Assembly: GCA_015064625.1 (NCBI GenBank)
Contig: SVRW01000011.1
Span: forward strand, 1 to 64,000
Reading direction: 5' to 3'
DNA length: 64,000 bases
Origin: Oscillospiraceae bacterium
GTDB taxonomy: Bacteria; Bacillota; Clostridia; Oscillospirales; CAG-382
A program made the translations under genes and the position numbers. Positions 42,020-50,736 of this stretch are shown here, piece by piece (the stretch's first letter is position 1; each line of letters opens with the position of its first letter). A model generated the notes under the pieces. It was not told the origin of the DNA. It was given only the letters and a program-made list of their open reading frames with translations, and made no database searches.

Positions 42020-43459
42020 ATGGCACAGATCACAGAAGCTGAAATCAGAAAAATAGTTGAAAATATTATAAAAGGCAACGTTTCATCTGCTTCAAGCTAT
42101 ACTTCTACAGAATACAACGGTAGAAAGCTTATCGGTATTTATTCCGACATGAATGAAGCTATTGATGCGGCTGAGAAAGGCTACAAGGCTGTCCGCTCCA
42201 TGACGGTTGAACAGAGAGAAAAGATTATAACAGAAATCCGTCGTCTCACTATTGAGGAAGCACATATAATGGCAGAAATCGGCGTTGCTGAAACAAAAAT
42301 GGGTAAGGTTGAGCATAAACGTCTTAAGCATATATTGGTTGCTGAAAAAACTCCGGGAACTGAAGATATTGTTTCAGAAGCAAAAACGGGCGACAACGGC
42401 TTGACCCTTACAGAAATGGCTCCTTTCGGAGTTGTTGGCGCAATTACTCCAAGTACAAACCCTTCCGAAACAGTTATTTGTAACTCTATCGGTATGATAG
42501 CCGCAGGAAACGGTGTTGTTTTCAATCCTCACCCAGGTGCTATCTGCACGTCTAACTATGCTGTTGACCTTGTAAACAGAGCATCTTCAGCAGCGGGCGG
42601 TCCCGAGATTCTCGTTTGCTCCATGGATAAGCCTACAATGGATTCTGCATCAGTTATGCAGTCCCATCCCAAAATAAAGCTTTTGGTTTGCACAGGTGGT
42701 CCGGGCGTTGTACGTGCGGTTCTCTCCTCGGGCAAAAAGGCTATTGGCGCAGGTGCGGGTAACCCTCCCGTTATCGTTGACGATACGGCTGATATAAGAA
42801 AAGCAGGAAAAGATATTATCGACGGATGCACCTTCGATAATAACCTCCCCTGCATCGCAGAAAAAGAAGTTTTTGCTTTTGCAAATATTGCAGATCAGCT
42901 CATTTCCGAAATGCAGAAAAACGGAGCATACCTTATAAATGCAGACCAGGCTGACAAGCTTGCAAAAATTGTTCTTGAAGAAAAAACCAACAAAGCAGGC
43001 AAAACGGTTAAATCCGTAAGCCGTGACTGTGTTGGACGTGATGCTGACGTTTTACTTGCAAAAATTGGCGTGAACGTTGACAAGAGTATCCGTTGCATTA
43101 TCGCTGAAACAGACTTTATGCATGATTTTGTTCAACATGAGCTTATGATGCCTATTCTTCCCATTGTAAGAGTTGCAAACATTGATGAAGCTATCGATTT
43201 GGCTTGCAAGGCTGAACATGGAAACAGACATACGGCTCATATGCATTCCAAAAACATTGAACATCTTTCCGCTTTCGCAAAGGCAGTTGAAACAACTATT
43301 TTCGTTAAAAACGCTCCTTCCTATGCAGGTATAGGCTTCGGTGGCGAAGGACATACGACCTTCACTATAGCAGGTCCTACAGGCGAAGGAATCACCTCTG
43401 CCCGCTCCTTTACAAGAAAGCGCAGATGCGTTATGGCAGACAATTTCAGAATTATTTAA
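42020..43459 (+). CDS. pduP: CoA-acylating propionaldehyde dehydrogenase (PduP type) with targeting helix
   Basis: 479 residues from the ATG at 42020 (GAAAGGTG upstream). Residues 1-20 (ITEAEIRKIVENIIKG) are the lumen-targeting helix, followed by a Ser/Thr linker. The ALDH core has catalytic Cys278 in NNLPCIAEKE and cofactor segments ITPSTNPSE and GAGAGNPPVIVDD. It oxidises propionaldehyde with CoA and NAD to propionyl-CoA. NADH returns to the alcohol dehydrogenase. Confidence 0.93.
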   Translation: MAQITEAEIRKIVENIIKGNVSSASSYTSTEYNGRKLIGIYSDMNEAIDAAEKGYKAVRSMTVEQREKIITEIRRLTIEEAHIMAEIGVAETKMGKVEHKRLKHILVAEKTPGTEDIVSEAKTGDNGLTLTEMAPFGVVGAITPSTNPSETVICNSIGMIAAGNGVVFNPHPGAICTSNYAVDLVNRASSAAGGPEILVCSMDKPTMDSASVMQSHPKIKLLVCTGGPGVVRAVLSSGKKAIGAGAGNPPVIVDDTADIRKAGKDIIDGCTFDNNLPCIAEKEVFAFANIADQLISEMQKNGAYLINADQADKLAKIVLEEKTNKAGKTVKSVSRDCVGRDADVLLAKIGVNVDKSIRCIIAETDFMHDFVQHELMMPILPIVRVANIDEAIDLACKAEHGNRHTAHMHSKNIEHLSAFAKAVETTIFVKNAPSYAGIGFGGEGHTTFTIAGPTGEGITSARSFTRKRRCVMADNFRII

Positions 43460-43473
43460 GACGGGTGATATTT

Positions 43474-44124
43474 ATGAAATACAGCGAACAACAGCTTAAA
43501 GAGCTTGTATCCAAGGTTATTGAAAACATTAACGGCAAACCAAAGGATGAAGGTGATATACCCGTTGGAGTCTCCAACAGACATATTCATCTCACCCGTG
43601 AACACGTTGAAATTCTTTTCGGCAAGGGATACCAGCTTACGAAAATAAAGGATTTATCTCAACCTGGTCAATACGCCTGCAAAGAACAGCTCACCATTGT
43701 TGGCCCTTCTATGAGAGCTATCGAGGGTGTCAGAGTTTTAGGTCCTGAAAGAAAAAAATCCCAAGTTGAAATATCAAGAACTGACAGCTTCGTTCTCAAG
43801 GTAAAGCCCCCTGTCAGAGAATCAGGAGATATCGCAGGCTCTGCCCCTGTTACGATTATCGGCCCTAAAGGTATAGTTACTCTTAACGAAGGCTGTATAA
43901 TCGCAAACAGACACATCCACATGAGCGAAAAAGAAGGCAAGGCTTTCGGTGTTGTTGATAACGAATACGTTGACGTGCTTATGGAAGGCGAAAGAAAAAG
44001 TATGTTCTACGACGTACAGATTCGCGTTCATAAGGATTTCAGACTTGAAATGCATATCGATACAGACGATGCAAATGCCGCAGGCGTTGGCAACGGCTTC
44101 AAAGCAAAATTGATAAAGAGATAA
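43474..44124 (+). CDS. pduL: phosphotransacylase PduL with targeting helix
   Basis: 216 residues from the ATG at 43474. Residues 1-18 (MKYSEQQLKELVSKVIENI) form the lumen-targeting helix. Two related barrels each carry the metal-binding segment: SNRHIHLTREH and NRHIHMSEKEG. It converts propionyl-CoA and phosphate to propionyl-phosphate, regenerating CoA in the compartment. It is the last gene of the operon; a copy of its final 18 or so codons lies at 51443-51502. Confidence 0.94.
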   Translation: MKYSEQQLKELVSKVIENINGKPKDEGDIPVGVSNRHIHLTREHVEILFGKGYQLTKIKDLSQPGQYACKEQLTIVGPSMRAIEGVRVLGPERKKSQVEISRTDSFVLKVKPPVRESGDIAGSAPVTIIGPKGIVTLNEGCIIANRHIHMSEKEGKAFGVVDNEYVDVLMEGERKSMFYDVQIRVHKDFRLEMHIDTDDANAAGVGNGFKAKLIKR

Positions 44125-44133
44125 TATTCCGTT

Positions 44134-44173
44134 GAAAAACACCTTGGAAACGCAATGTTTTCAAGGTGTTTTT
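44134..44173 (+). terminator. terminator of the microcompartment operon
   Basis: AAAAACACCTTGGAAA / TTTTCAAGGTGTTTTT hairpin starting 10 bases after the pduL stop codon, with a T-run. Confidence 0.88.
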
Positions 44174-44185
44174 ATGTTTTATAGC

Positions 44186-44230
44186 TATAAACGAGCCGAG
44201 CAAGGTTTAATCCTGCTCAGCGCGTTTATA
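44186..44230 (+). terminator. second hairpin between operon and LRR gene
   Basis: TATAAACG..GAGCA.AGG / CCTGCTC..CGTTTATA imperfect stem followed on the plus strand by a T-rich stretch. It may back up the preceding terminator or end the convergent LRR gene. Confidence 0.45.
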
Positions 44231-44285
44231 TTTTATCATTATCTTTTATTATTTACTTATATTTCCGTCAGTACAGTAGCTTGTA

Positions 44286-47147
44286 TTAGTTATACTTAAC
44301 TGTTGCAGTACAATTAGTAAACGCATTTGAATACACATTGTTTTGCGCTTCGGAATTGATAGTAATGCTTGTAAGGTTATCACATCCGTAAAATGCGTAG
44401 GCTGAAATACCTGTAGCATTCGTTATTATTACAGTTCTCAACGAGGAAGGAATGTAATACACGCGATAATACTTAGACTCACTAAATACATCGGTATAAG
44501 AAGATTGTCCCTGATACACCAAATTCGTTCCATTCGAAGTGTTTGATTGTTTTCTTGAGCCAAAGATATAACCAAACAATTGATCGTCCGAAAACTCACT
44601 GTCTCTTGGGCTATAACTAATTACCGAGCTACTTGATCCAACAAATGGTAACGTAATACTTACAAGGTTATTGCAACCGCAAAACGCACTCTCACCAATG
44701 GACGTAACAGAGTTGGGAATCGTTATATTTGCAAGACTTGTGCAATCATAAAACGCATTTCTGCCAATGGACGTTACAGAGTTGGGAATCGTTATATTTG
44801 CAAGACTTGTGCAATAACAAAACGCCTTATCACCAATGGACGTTACAGAGTCGGGAATCGTTATGTTTACAAGCTTACTACAATTGTAGAAAGCTCCTTC
44901 TCCAATAGACGTAACAGAGTCGGGAATCGTTATATTTTCAAGACTCGTGCAACCGCTAAATGCGTAGTCATCAATAACCTTTACACTATCACCAATTATT
45001 ACACTTTTAAGGTTTGTACAACTTCTGAACGCTGACCAATCAATAGACGAAACAGAATCAGGAATTATTACGCTTTCAAGGCTTGTGCAACACCAAAGTC
45101 CACTAACGTACGTTACCCCGTCAGGAATAACTAAATCCACAACTAATTCACCGTTAAGATATAGGTTTTCTGCATGATATAAAGGGTTTGATCCCAACGT
45201 TTTAAAGTAGATGTTTACCCACGATTTTATGTCGGTTATATTTACTCTTTCAAGGTTTTTGCAATCACTAAACGCAACAGCGCCAACAGACGTTACACTT
45301 TTCGGAATCGTTACGCTTTTAATACTTGTGCAACCATCGAAAGCATAGCTTCCAATAGACTTTAAGCCATTAGGAATAACCAAATCTACAACTAATTCAC
45401 CGTTAATATAGAGATTTCCTTCATAACATAAAGGATTTGAATCATACTCACCAAAGTTAATACCGCACCACGATTTTATGTTAGTTATATTCACGCTTTT
45501 AATACTTTCACATCCACTGAACGCATGATTACCAACAGACGTTACGTTATTGGTAATTGTTATATTTGCAAGGCTTGAACAATTATAGAAAGCCCATTCA
45601 CCAATGGCTGATTTTCCCGTAATAATAACAGATTTTAAGGTTGAAGGTACATACGATTGGTTATTAGTGTAGGAAGATGCGCCAAAAATATAACCAAAGT
45701 GAGTATTGCTTGTTCCGTCTTTGGTTGCACCGACAAAAGGCAAAGTTATACTTTCAAGGATTTTACATCCATAGAACGCATTTTTACCAATGGACGTTAC
45801 AGAGTCGGGAATCGTTATGTTTACAAAATTTCTACAATTGTAGAAAGCTCCTTCACCAATGGACGTGACAGAGTCGGGAATCGTTATATTGGCAAGACTT
45901 GTGCAACCGCCAAATGCGTAGTAACCAATATTCTTTACACCGTCACCAAATGTTACGCTTCTAAGATTTGTGCAACCCCTAAACGCAGAATCATCAACAT
46001 GCGTTACACCATCAGGAATTATTACACTTTCAAGGCTTGCACAGTAACAGAATGATCCAACACCAAAAGATTTTACGTCATCAGGAATAACCAAATCTAC
46101 AACTAATTCACCGTTAAAATACAGGTTTCCTGCATAATATAAAGGAGTGGAATAACTATACTTAAAGTTAATACTGCACCACGATTTTATGTCGGTTATA
46201 TTTACTCTTTCAAGGCCTGTGCAATTTTCGAACGTATGATCACCAATAGACACTACGTTTCTCCCGAAAGTTACGCTTTCAAGGTTTTCGCAATCTTTGA
46301 ACACATTATCGCGTATGCTCGTAACAACATCAGGAATAATAACTTCGGTTGCACTACTATCCTTAAAACCTATTATCTCACAAGTTGTTGCAGTGGAAAT
46401 AAAGTCGAAAACTTTCATTTCATCAGCAATTTCAACTTTGCCAACCACGTCTTTATCTATGGTAAATGAATATTTTTCAGAAGTTGACAAAAGTGTTTCG
46501 CCAGAATACCACCCTGCAAAGCGGTATCCAAGCTTTATAACGTTAGCTGTAACGGTAATTGTTTCTCCATGAATATGGTTTCCACCATTTGTTATCTGCA
46601 AAGCTGATTCGTCAGCCGACGTAACGCTGTAGGTTTTTTCTACAGGATAAAGATTATACGTTCCAAGGAAATACCCCTTTATTTGCAAATAATCCGTTGC
46701 ATCGATAAATCCGTCACTCTGGGTATCTGCAGCTAACAAGTAAACTTTATCCATTTCGTATGTTCCAAGAAAATATTTTTTTACCTGAAGATAGTCTGTT
46801 GCATTAACGCTTCCGTCTCCATCGGTGTCACCTTTAATAACGACATATGCCTCATCACTACCACAGGAAACCAGCGTTCCCGTTGACACTATTTCATTCT
46901 CACCAAGAGCTACGTTGTTTTTATAAGCTTTTATTTCAGAAAAGTTGTTAAAATTCTTTAAAAGTTCGGATACCTTTTTTCCCTCTGAAAATCCAATGAT
47001 ATACTTAACTTCGTCCTGCGACGTTATGGAAAGATTACTTTCAGCATTTAGCTGAAGTATGTATGCAGCGGATGCGGAAACGGAAGAGAAAACTGCTGTA
47101 AATAAAGTTAAAATTAAAAAAGCAATTGCTTTCTTTAGATTTCTCAT
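44286..47147 (-). CDS. secreted BspA-type leucine-rich-repeat protein with dockerin
   Basis: 953 residues, ATG with TTGGAGG. Signal peptide (1-28, cleavage near ASA-AY). Residues about 35-100 resemble the beta domain that precedes the dockerins of the two amylases (IIGFSEGKKVSELLKNF). A dockerin follows at about 103-168 (DTDGDGSVNATDYL and DTQSDGFIDATDYL), then an InlB-type B repeat (about 170-245, FAGWYSGETLL). The rest is a long array of LRR_5 units (IPDSVTSIGEGAFYNCRNL type). Such proteins act in adhesion to polymers, host or partner cells. The dockerin lies before, not after, the functional domain. LRR units at 44690-44960 and 45790-45930 are near-identical in DNA. Confidence 0.93.
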   Translation of the reverse strand: MRNLKKAIAFLILTLFTAVFSSVSASAAYILQLNAESNLSITSQDEVKYIIGFSEGKKVSELLKNFNNFSEIKAYKNNVALGENEIVSTGTLVSCGSDEAYVVIKGDTDGDGSVNATDYLQVKKYFLGTYEMDKVYLLAADTQSDGFIDATDYLQIKGYFLGTYNLYPVEKTYSVTSADESALQITNGGNHIHGETITVTANVIKLGYRFAGWYSGETLLSTSEKYSFTIDKDVVGKVEIADEMKVFDFISTATTCEIIGFKDSSATEVIIPDVVTSIRDNVFKDCENLESVTFGRNVVSIGDHTFENCTGLERVNITDIKSWCSINFKYSYSTPLYYAGNLYFNGELVVDLVIPDDVKSFGVGSFCYCASLESVIIPDGVTHVDDSAFRGCTNLRSVTFGDGVKNIGYYAFGGCTSLANITIPDSVTSIGEGAFYNCRNFVNITIPDSVTSIGKNAFYGCKILESITLPFVGATKDGTSNTHFGYIFGASSYTNNQSYVPSTLKSVIITGKSAIGEWAFYNCSSLANITITNNVTSVGNHAFSGCESIKSVNITNIKSWCGINFGEYDSNPLCYEGNLYINGELVVDLVIPNGLKSIGSYAFDGCTSIKSVTIPKSVTSVGAVAFSDCKNLERVNITDIKSWVNIYFKTLGSNPLYHAENLYLNGELVVDLVIPDGVTYVSGLWCCTSLESVIIPDSVSSIDWSAFRSCTNLKSVIIGDSVKVIDDYAFSGCTSLENITIPDSVTSIGEGAFYNCSKLVNITIPDSVTSIGDKAFCYCTSLANITIPNSVTSIGRNAFYDCTSLANITIPNSVTSIGESAFCGCNNLVSITLPFVGSSSSVISYSPRDSEFSDDQLFGYIFGSRKQSNTSNGTNLVYQGQSSYTDVFSESKYYRVYYIPSSLRTVIITNATGISAYAFYGCDNLTSITINSEAQNNVYSNAFTNCTATVKYN

Positions 47148-47560
47148 TTAAACCTCCAAGAAAAAATTTATATTTTTTATTTATTCCGGACCATATTCTT
47201 ATACATTCAATTTGTGTCTACTTCGTATCCAATTCCCTAATTTCATGTCGTAATCATCTTCTAACATTATTAGTTCGAGCACCTTTTTCGAAGTATAATA
47301 CTTATGAAGCATTAAAAATTATTTGTCATTTCTTATATGAAAGATATATACTAAAATATAATATGCGGTTTTAATTTTATGTAATGCGTGATAAAGAAGT
47401 ACCATAGCAAAATCTCTCCATAAAGCATCTATCCGTCAATACAATAAATAAAGGTAGAAGCTTTAAATATGTTTCCATTACACAGGAGAAAGCTATCACT
47501 TAATCACCCTTTCTCCTACGGAAATTTACTATGGTCTTAAATAAGCTATTTGCCGAATAT
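47148..47560. other. 413-base non-coding stretch
   Basis: AT-rich sequence between two minus-strand genes. It must hold the promoter of the LRR gene (none stands out) and contains the hairpin at 47484-47517. No protein-like frame, tRNA or repeat was seen. Confidence 0.6.
47484..47517 (-). terminator. hairpin after the lipoprotein gene
   Basis: AGGAGAAAG (47484-47492) and CTTTCTCCT (47509-47517) form a perfect 9-bp stem 44 bases beyond the lipoprotein stop codon; no long T-run on the minus strand, so termination strength is uncertain. Confidence 0.5.
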
Positions 47561-47896
47561 TTATTTTACTTTTTCAAGTGTATAGCTTGTTCCAAGATAA
47601 CTTATAGTAAGCTTGTTACCGTCAACAGTAAAATCACTTTTATTTTCAACGCCGCCAACGGAATATACAATTTTTCCGTCTTCAACCTTGTAATCACATT
47701 CAAGAGTTGTAACACCTGCTGTTTTTACTGTCATTTTTCCGTCATCAGTAAAGGAAAAGCCTATAATTTCAGTACCATTAACGCTGTAAGTCCATGTTCC
47801 AGCAACAGAAGATGACTTTCCGCAAGCAGCAAACATAATAGAAATTACAAGTACAACCGCAACGATTGTAACTGAGTTTTTTAAAATAGTTTTCAT
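47561..47896 (-). CDS. small lipoprotein, DUF5640/lipocalin-like beta domain
   Basis: 111 residues. Lipobox MFAAC (Cys25), then a compact beta-rich domain with GTWTYSVNGTE, FSFTDDGKMTV, YKVEDGKIVYS and FTVDGNKLTISYLG. This pattern of repeated strands is found in many small gut-bacterial lipoproteins of the DUF5640 or lipocalin-like kind. A relative lies at 55455. Ligand unknown. The promoter at 47989-48017 overlaps palindromic sites shared with the divergent XRE gene, so the regulator probably controls it. Confidence 0.82.
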   Translation of the reverse strand: MKTILKNSVTIVAVVLVISIMFAACGKSSSVAGTWTYSVNGTEIIGFSFTDDGKMTVKTAGVTTLECDYKVEDGKIVYSVGGVENKSDFTVDGNKLTISYLGTSYTLEKVK

Positions 47897-47969
47897 TGAA
47901 TAATCGCTCCTTAAATTTTAAAAATATTCAAACCGCATATTATATTCCAGATCTAAATAATTCCAATTA

Positions 47970-48071
47970 TTAGTTATATATCACTAACATTATAATACTA
48001 AACGTTTATTTTGTCAATACTAAATTAGTGATAAATAACTAACATTTTTCTTTTTAGTGATATATCATAAT
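47970..48071. promoter_or_regulatory. divergent promoter region with three XRE-type operator sites
   Basis: Minus-strand promoter with perfect TTGACA (48012-48017), 17-base spacer and TATAAT (47989-47994) for the lipoprotein gene. Three related sites: TTAGTTATATATCACTAA (47970-47987), TTAGTGATAAATAACTAA (48025-48042) and TTAGTGATATATCATAAT (48054-48071), the first two near-palindromic. They flank the lipoprotein promoter and cover the likely promoter of the XRE gene, as expected for an autoregulated repressor. Confidence 0.8.
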
Positions 48072-48104
48072 GATAGAAACATAAATAGTTGTATGGTGGT
48101 ATAT

Positions 48105-48347
48105 ATGAGTATTTGCGAATTTACGGTAAATAGGATTTACGAGCTTTGCAGGGAGCGAAAGATAACTCCCAATGCATTGAGCTATATGTGCGGAATACCT
48201 CAAGCGACTCTAAAAAGCATTTTGAACGGCGAAAGCAAAAACCCCGGAATCGTAACTATAAAAAAGATTTGTGACGGATTAGAAATCACAATAATGGAAT
48301 TTTTCGATACACCCGAATACAAAAAGCTGGAACAGGAGCTTAAATAA
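48105..48347 (+). CDS. small XRE-family regulator
   Basis: 80 residues from the ATG at 48105 (GGTGG upstream). Almost entirely an HTH_3-type domain: VNRIYELCRERKITPNALSY, IPQATLKSILNGESKNPGIV, IKKICDGLEITIMEFF. It is divergent from the lipoprotein gene, with three operator-like sites between them. Its 3' end overlaps the convergent gene at 48340 by 8 bases. Confidence 0.88.
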   Translation: MSICEFTVNRIYELCRERKITPNALSYMCGIPQATLKSILNGESKNPGIVTIKKICDGLEITIMEFFDTPEYKKLEQELK

Positions 48348-48597
48348 AAAGCTCTTTTGATACTTTTGCCCCTAATTTGCAAGCCGACGAAAAAGCATCC
48401 TTAACTTCTAAAAAGTGTATTTGAGAAGTGATTTCAAACAATTCTTCAAAATATTTTGTTTGTTCTTCATTAAGCTTATTTCTCAATTCTTGCTCCTTTT
48501 GAGTCGCCTTTTTACAAAGAGCAACGTATTCATCATCCTTTGAAACCTTTTGCTCAGAAAGGTATTCTGAAAACAAGGTATTTATTATTTTTTCCAT
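48340..48597 (-). CDS. DUF6809-like small protein
   Basis: 85 residues, ATG with AAGGAGG. Helical and charged (YVALCKKATQKEQELRNKLN, FEELFEITSQIHFLEVKDAF) with the C-terminal SACKLGAKVSKELF that recalls the DUF6809 family of small Firmicutes proteins. Function unknown. It overlaps the convergent XRE gene by 8 bases. Confidence 0.65.
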   Translation of the reverse strand: MEKIINTLFSEYLSEQKVSKDDEYVALCKKATQKEQELRNKLNEEQTKYFEELFEITSQIHFLEVKDAFSSACKLGAKVSKELFI

Positions 48598-48704
48598 TTG
48601 TTTCCTCCTTTCGTGAGTATTTTAAACCAAAATTTTAAAAAAATCTTATGCTGTCAGCATAGAAAAATAAAAAAATGCGAAAAAAGCTGTATTTTGTAAA
48701 ATAG

Positions 48705-48733
48705 TTGACAAAATACGGCTTTTCTGTTATAAT
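48705..48733 (+). promoter_or_regulatory. consensus sigma-A promoter of the HTH / LRR / kinase cassette
   Basis: Perfect TTGACA (48705-48710), 17-base spacer, TATAAT (48728-48733), 47 bases before the first gene. Confidence 0.9.
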
Positions 48734-48780
48734 TCTTTTTATAAGTTCAAAATGAAGCAAAAAAGAGGTGCATACGCTCA

Positions 48781-49200
48781 ATGAAGGATACAGTAAAAAT
48801 AGTTGAAGAATTAGGACTTTGCCCCGATTTTAAAACCTTTTACGATGAAAATAAAGACTACATGATAAAAGAGAACTTGGCTACACTTTTAGATATGCTG
48901 ATAAAAAAGCATAGTCTTAAAAAGTCTCAAATTATTCGTGAAGCCGAAATGAGCGAGGTTTATGCATATCAGATATTTTCGGGAATAAGAGTTCCTGATC
49001 GAAAAAAGCTTCTTTGCCTTGCTGTTGCTATGAAGCTTTCCTTGGACGAGGTTCAGACCCTTTTAAAATGTGCAGGATATTCAACGCTTTACGTTAAATT
49101 ACCTTTTGACAGCGTTATTTTATTTGGCATTTGCAAAAAATTATCCGTTATTGAGATAAACGAGCTACTCTACGATTACGGCTTGGAAACGTTAGGGTGA
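48781..49200 (+). CDS. XRE-like helix-turn-helix protein of a kinase cassette
   Basis: 139 residues, ATG with AGAGGTG. A central helix-turn-helix (about 35-85: LATLLDMLIKKHSLKKSQII, MSEVYAYQIFSGIRVPDRKK) is followed by a helical C-terminus (VIEINELLYDYGLETLG). It is first of three tightly packed genes (4-base gap to the next). HTH proteins of this kind often neighbour Ser/Thr kinases in gut Firmicutes; it may be the kinase's target or the cassette's regulator. This is inferred from position only. Confidence 0.8.
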   Translation: MKDTVKIVEELGLCPDFKTFYDENKDYMIKENLATLLDMLIKKHSLKKSQIIREAEMSEVYAYQIFSGIRVPDRKKLLCLAVAMKLSLDEVQTLLKCAGYSTLYVKLPFDSVILFGICKKLSVIEINELLYDYGLETLG

Positions 49201-49204
49201 GGTT

Positions 49205-50713
49205 ATGAAAAGGTGTCCAAAATGTAATGCAGAAATTCAAGAAAATGCACGGTTTTGTCTTTACTGCATGACATCATTTGAAGAAAAGAAACAAATAAAT
49301 ATTTTTCATAATAAAAAAAGACGATTTGTTTTTTTAGTGTGCTTTCTTTTTGGGGTTTCTCTTTTGATAGGGATAATCTTTCTTTTTTTATGGAAAGAGG
49401 GAAATTCTGAAAATGCCTTATCAGGTGAAATGATTTCCAACGGTGAGAGTTATTATTCCAATGATGAGCCATCTTCAGAAAATACTATCTTTGAAGGTGA
49501 GGAATCTTTCGAGCCTTCGGGAGAACCCGAATCCTCGCAAGGACCCGAACCTTCGCAAGAACCCGAACCTTCGGAAGAACCCGAATCCTCGCAAGGACCC
49601 GAACCTTCGCAAGAACCCGAATCCTCGCAAGAACCCAAACCTTCGCAAGAACCCGAATCTTCGCAAGAACCCAAACCTTCGCAAGAACCCGAATCTTCGC
49701 AAGAACCTGAATCTTCAAAAGAACTCAAATCATCCGAAGAACCCGAATCATCCGAAGAACCCAAATCTTCGAAAGAACCTGAATCCTCACAAGAACCTGA
49801 ATCATCCGAAGAACCTGATAAAACCTTCATTGTAAGCGATACTATATCCGCAGAGCTTTTCGATGATACTCTCGTCATAAGCGGCAATGGAAATATGCCT
49901 GATTATTCTTATAGTCCAACTCCTTGGGATCATCTAAAAGATTCAATAAAGAAAGTGATTATAAATAATGGCATTACAAGTATAGGAAACAGAACATTCA
50001 ATCGTTGCGAATTTCTCATAAGCGTATCCATACCAAGCTCTGTAACAATTATAGGGGACTATGCATTCCATGAATGTACGTTATTGACGAGAGTAACAAT
50101 TCCATACGGGGTCACGACCATAGGAAAAGGAGCCTTTTATAGCTGTGGATGGCTTGATAACATAAACATTCCCGAAAGTGTTTCAAACATAGGTGAAGAT
50201 GCATTTAGTTACTGTGGACTTAAAAGTATAACTATACCAGGTTCTGTAACAAAAATAAGAGGTAGCTTCTCATACTGCATGAATCTTGAAGAGGTAACCA
50301 TATCAAAAGGCGTAACAAGTATTGGAAGCAAGGCTTTCGAATGTTGCAAAGCTCTCAAAAGCATAACTATTCCTTCAAGCGTTTCGAGCATAGGAAGTAA
50401 CGCTTTTTACGCTTGCCACGCTCTGACAAGCATAAATATGTCAACCAACATTAAGAGCATAGGGAAATTAGCCTTCGGTTATTGCATAGCTCTTAAAAGC
50501 ATAACTATACCAAGCAAAGTTGTAAGCATAGGCAAAAATGCTTTTACAAACTGCACCGTGCTTGAAAAGGTTGAGTTTTTAAACACTTCAGGTTGGTATG
50601 TAACCACAACAGAAGGCGCGGGCAGAGGAACAGACGTAAATGTCAGCGACGTTAAAACCAACGCTGATTATTTAACTGTTGATTATGAAAATTATTATTG
50701 GTATTGCCAATAA
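49205..50713 (+). CDS. zinc-ribbon membrane protein with external LRR domain
   Basis: 502 residues. A cytoplasmic zinc ribbon (CPKCNAEIQENARFCLYC, residues 4-21), then one membrane helix (about 40-65). A 100-residue (S/E/P)-rich stalk follows (about 95-200, EPESSQEPEPSEEP repeats), then an LRR_5 array (about 225-480, IPSSVTIIGDYAFHECTLL type). The layout puts the LRR outside and the zinc ribbon inside, as for a surface receptor or sensor. The last 16 bases lie just before the kinase gene. The stalk DNA is an 18-base tandem repeat (AACCCGAATCTTCGCAAG type) and likely varies in length. Confidence 0.88.
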   Translation: MKRCPKCNAEIQENARFCLYCMTSFEEKKQINIFHNKKRRFVFLVCFLFGVSLLIGIIFLFLWKEGNSENALSGEMISNGESYYSNDEPSSENTIFEGEESFEPSGEPESSQGPEPSQEPEPSEEPESSQGPEPSQEPESSQEPKPSQEPESSQEPKPSQEPESSQEPESSKELKSSEEPESSEEPKSSKEPESSQEPESSEEPDKTFIVSDTISAELFDDTLVISGNGNMPDYSYSPTPWDHLKDSIKKVIINNGITSIGNRTFNRCEFLISVSIPSSVTIIGDYAFHECTLLTRVTIPYGVTTIGKGAFYSCGWLDNINIPESVSNIGEDAFSYCGLKSITIPGSVTKIRGSFSYCMNLEEVTISKGVTSIGSKAFECCKALKSITIPSSVSSIGSNAFYACHALTSINMSTNIKSIGKLAFGYCIALKSITIPSKVVSIGKNAFTNCTVLEKVEFLNTSGWYVTTTEGAGRGTDVNVSDVKTNADYLTVDYENYYWYCQ

Positions 50714-50736
50714 TTCAAGCGATTGGACGAGTAAGC

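Noticed and set aside
49453..49887. Minus-strand frames rich in Ser, Gly and Asp opposite the receptor stalk
   Set aside because: Shadows created by the 18-base repeats; no ribosome binding site or promoter.
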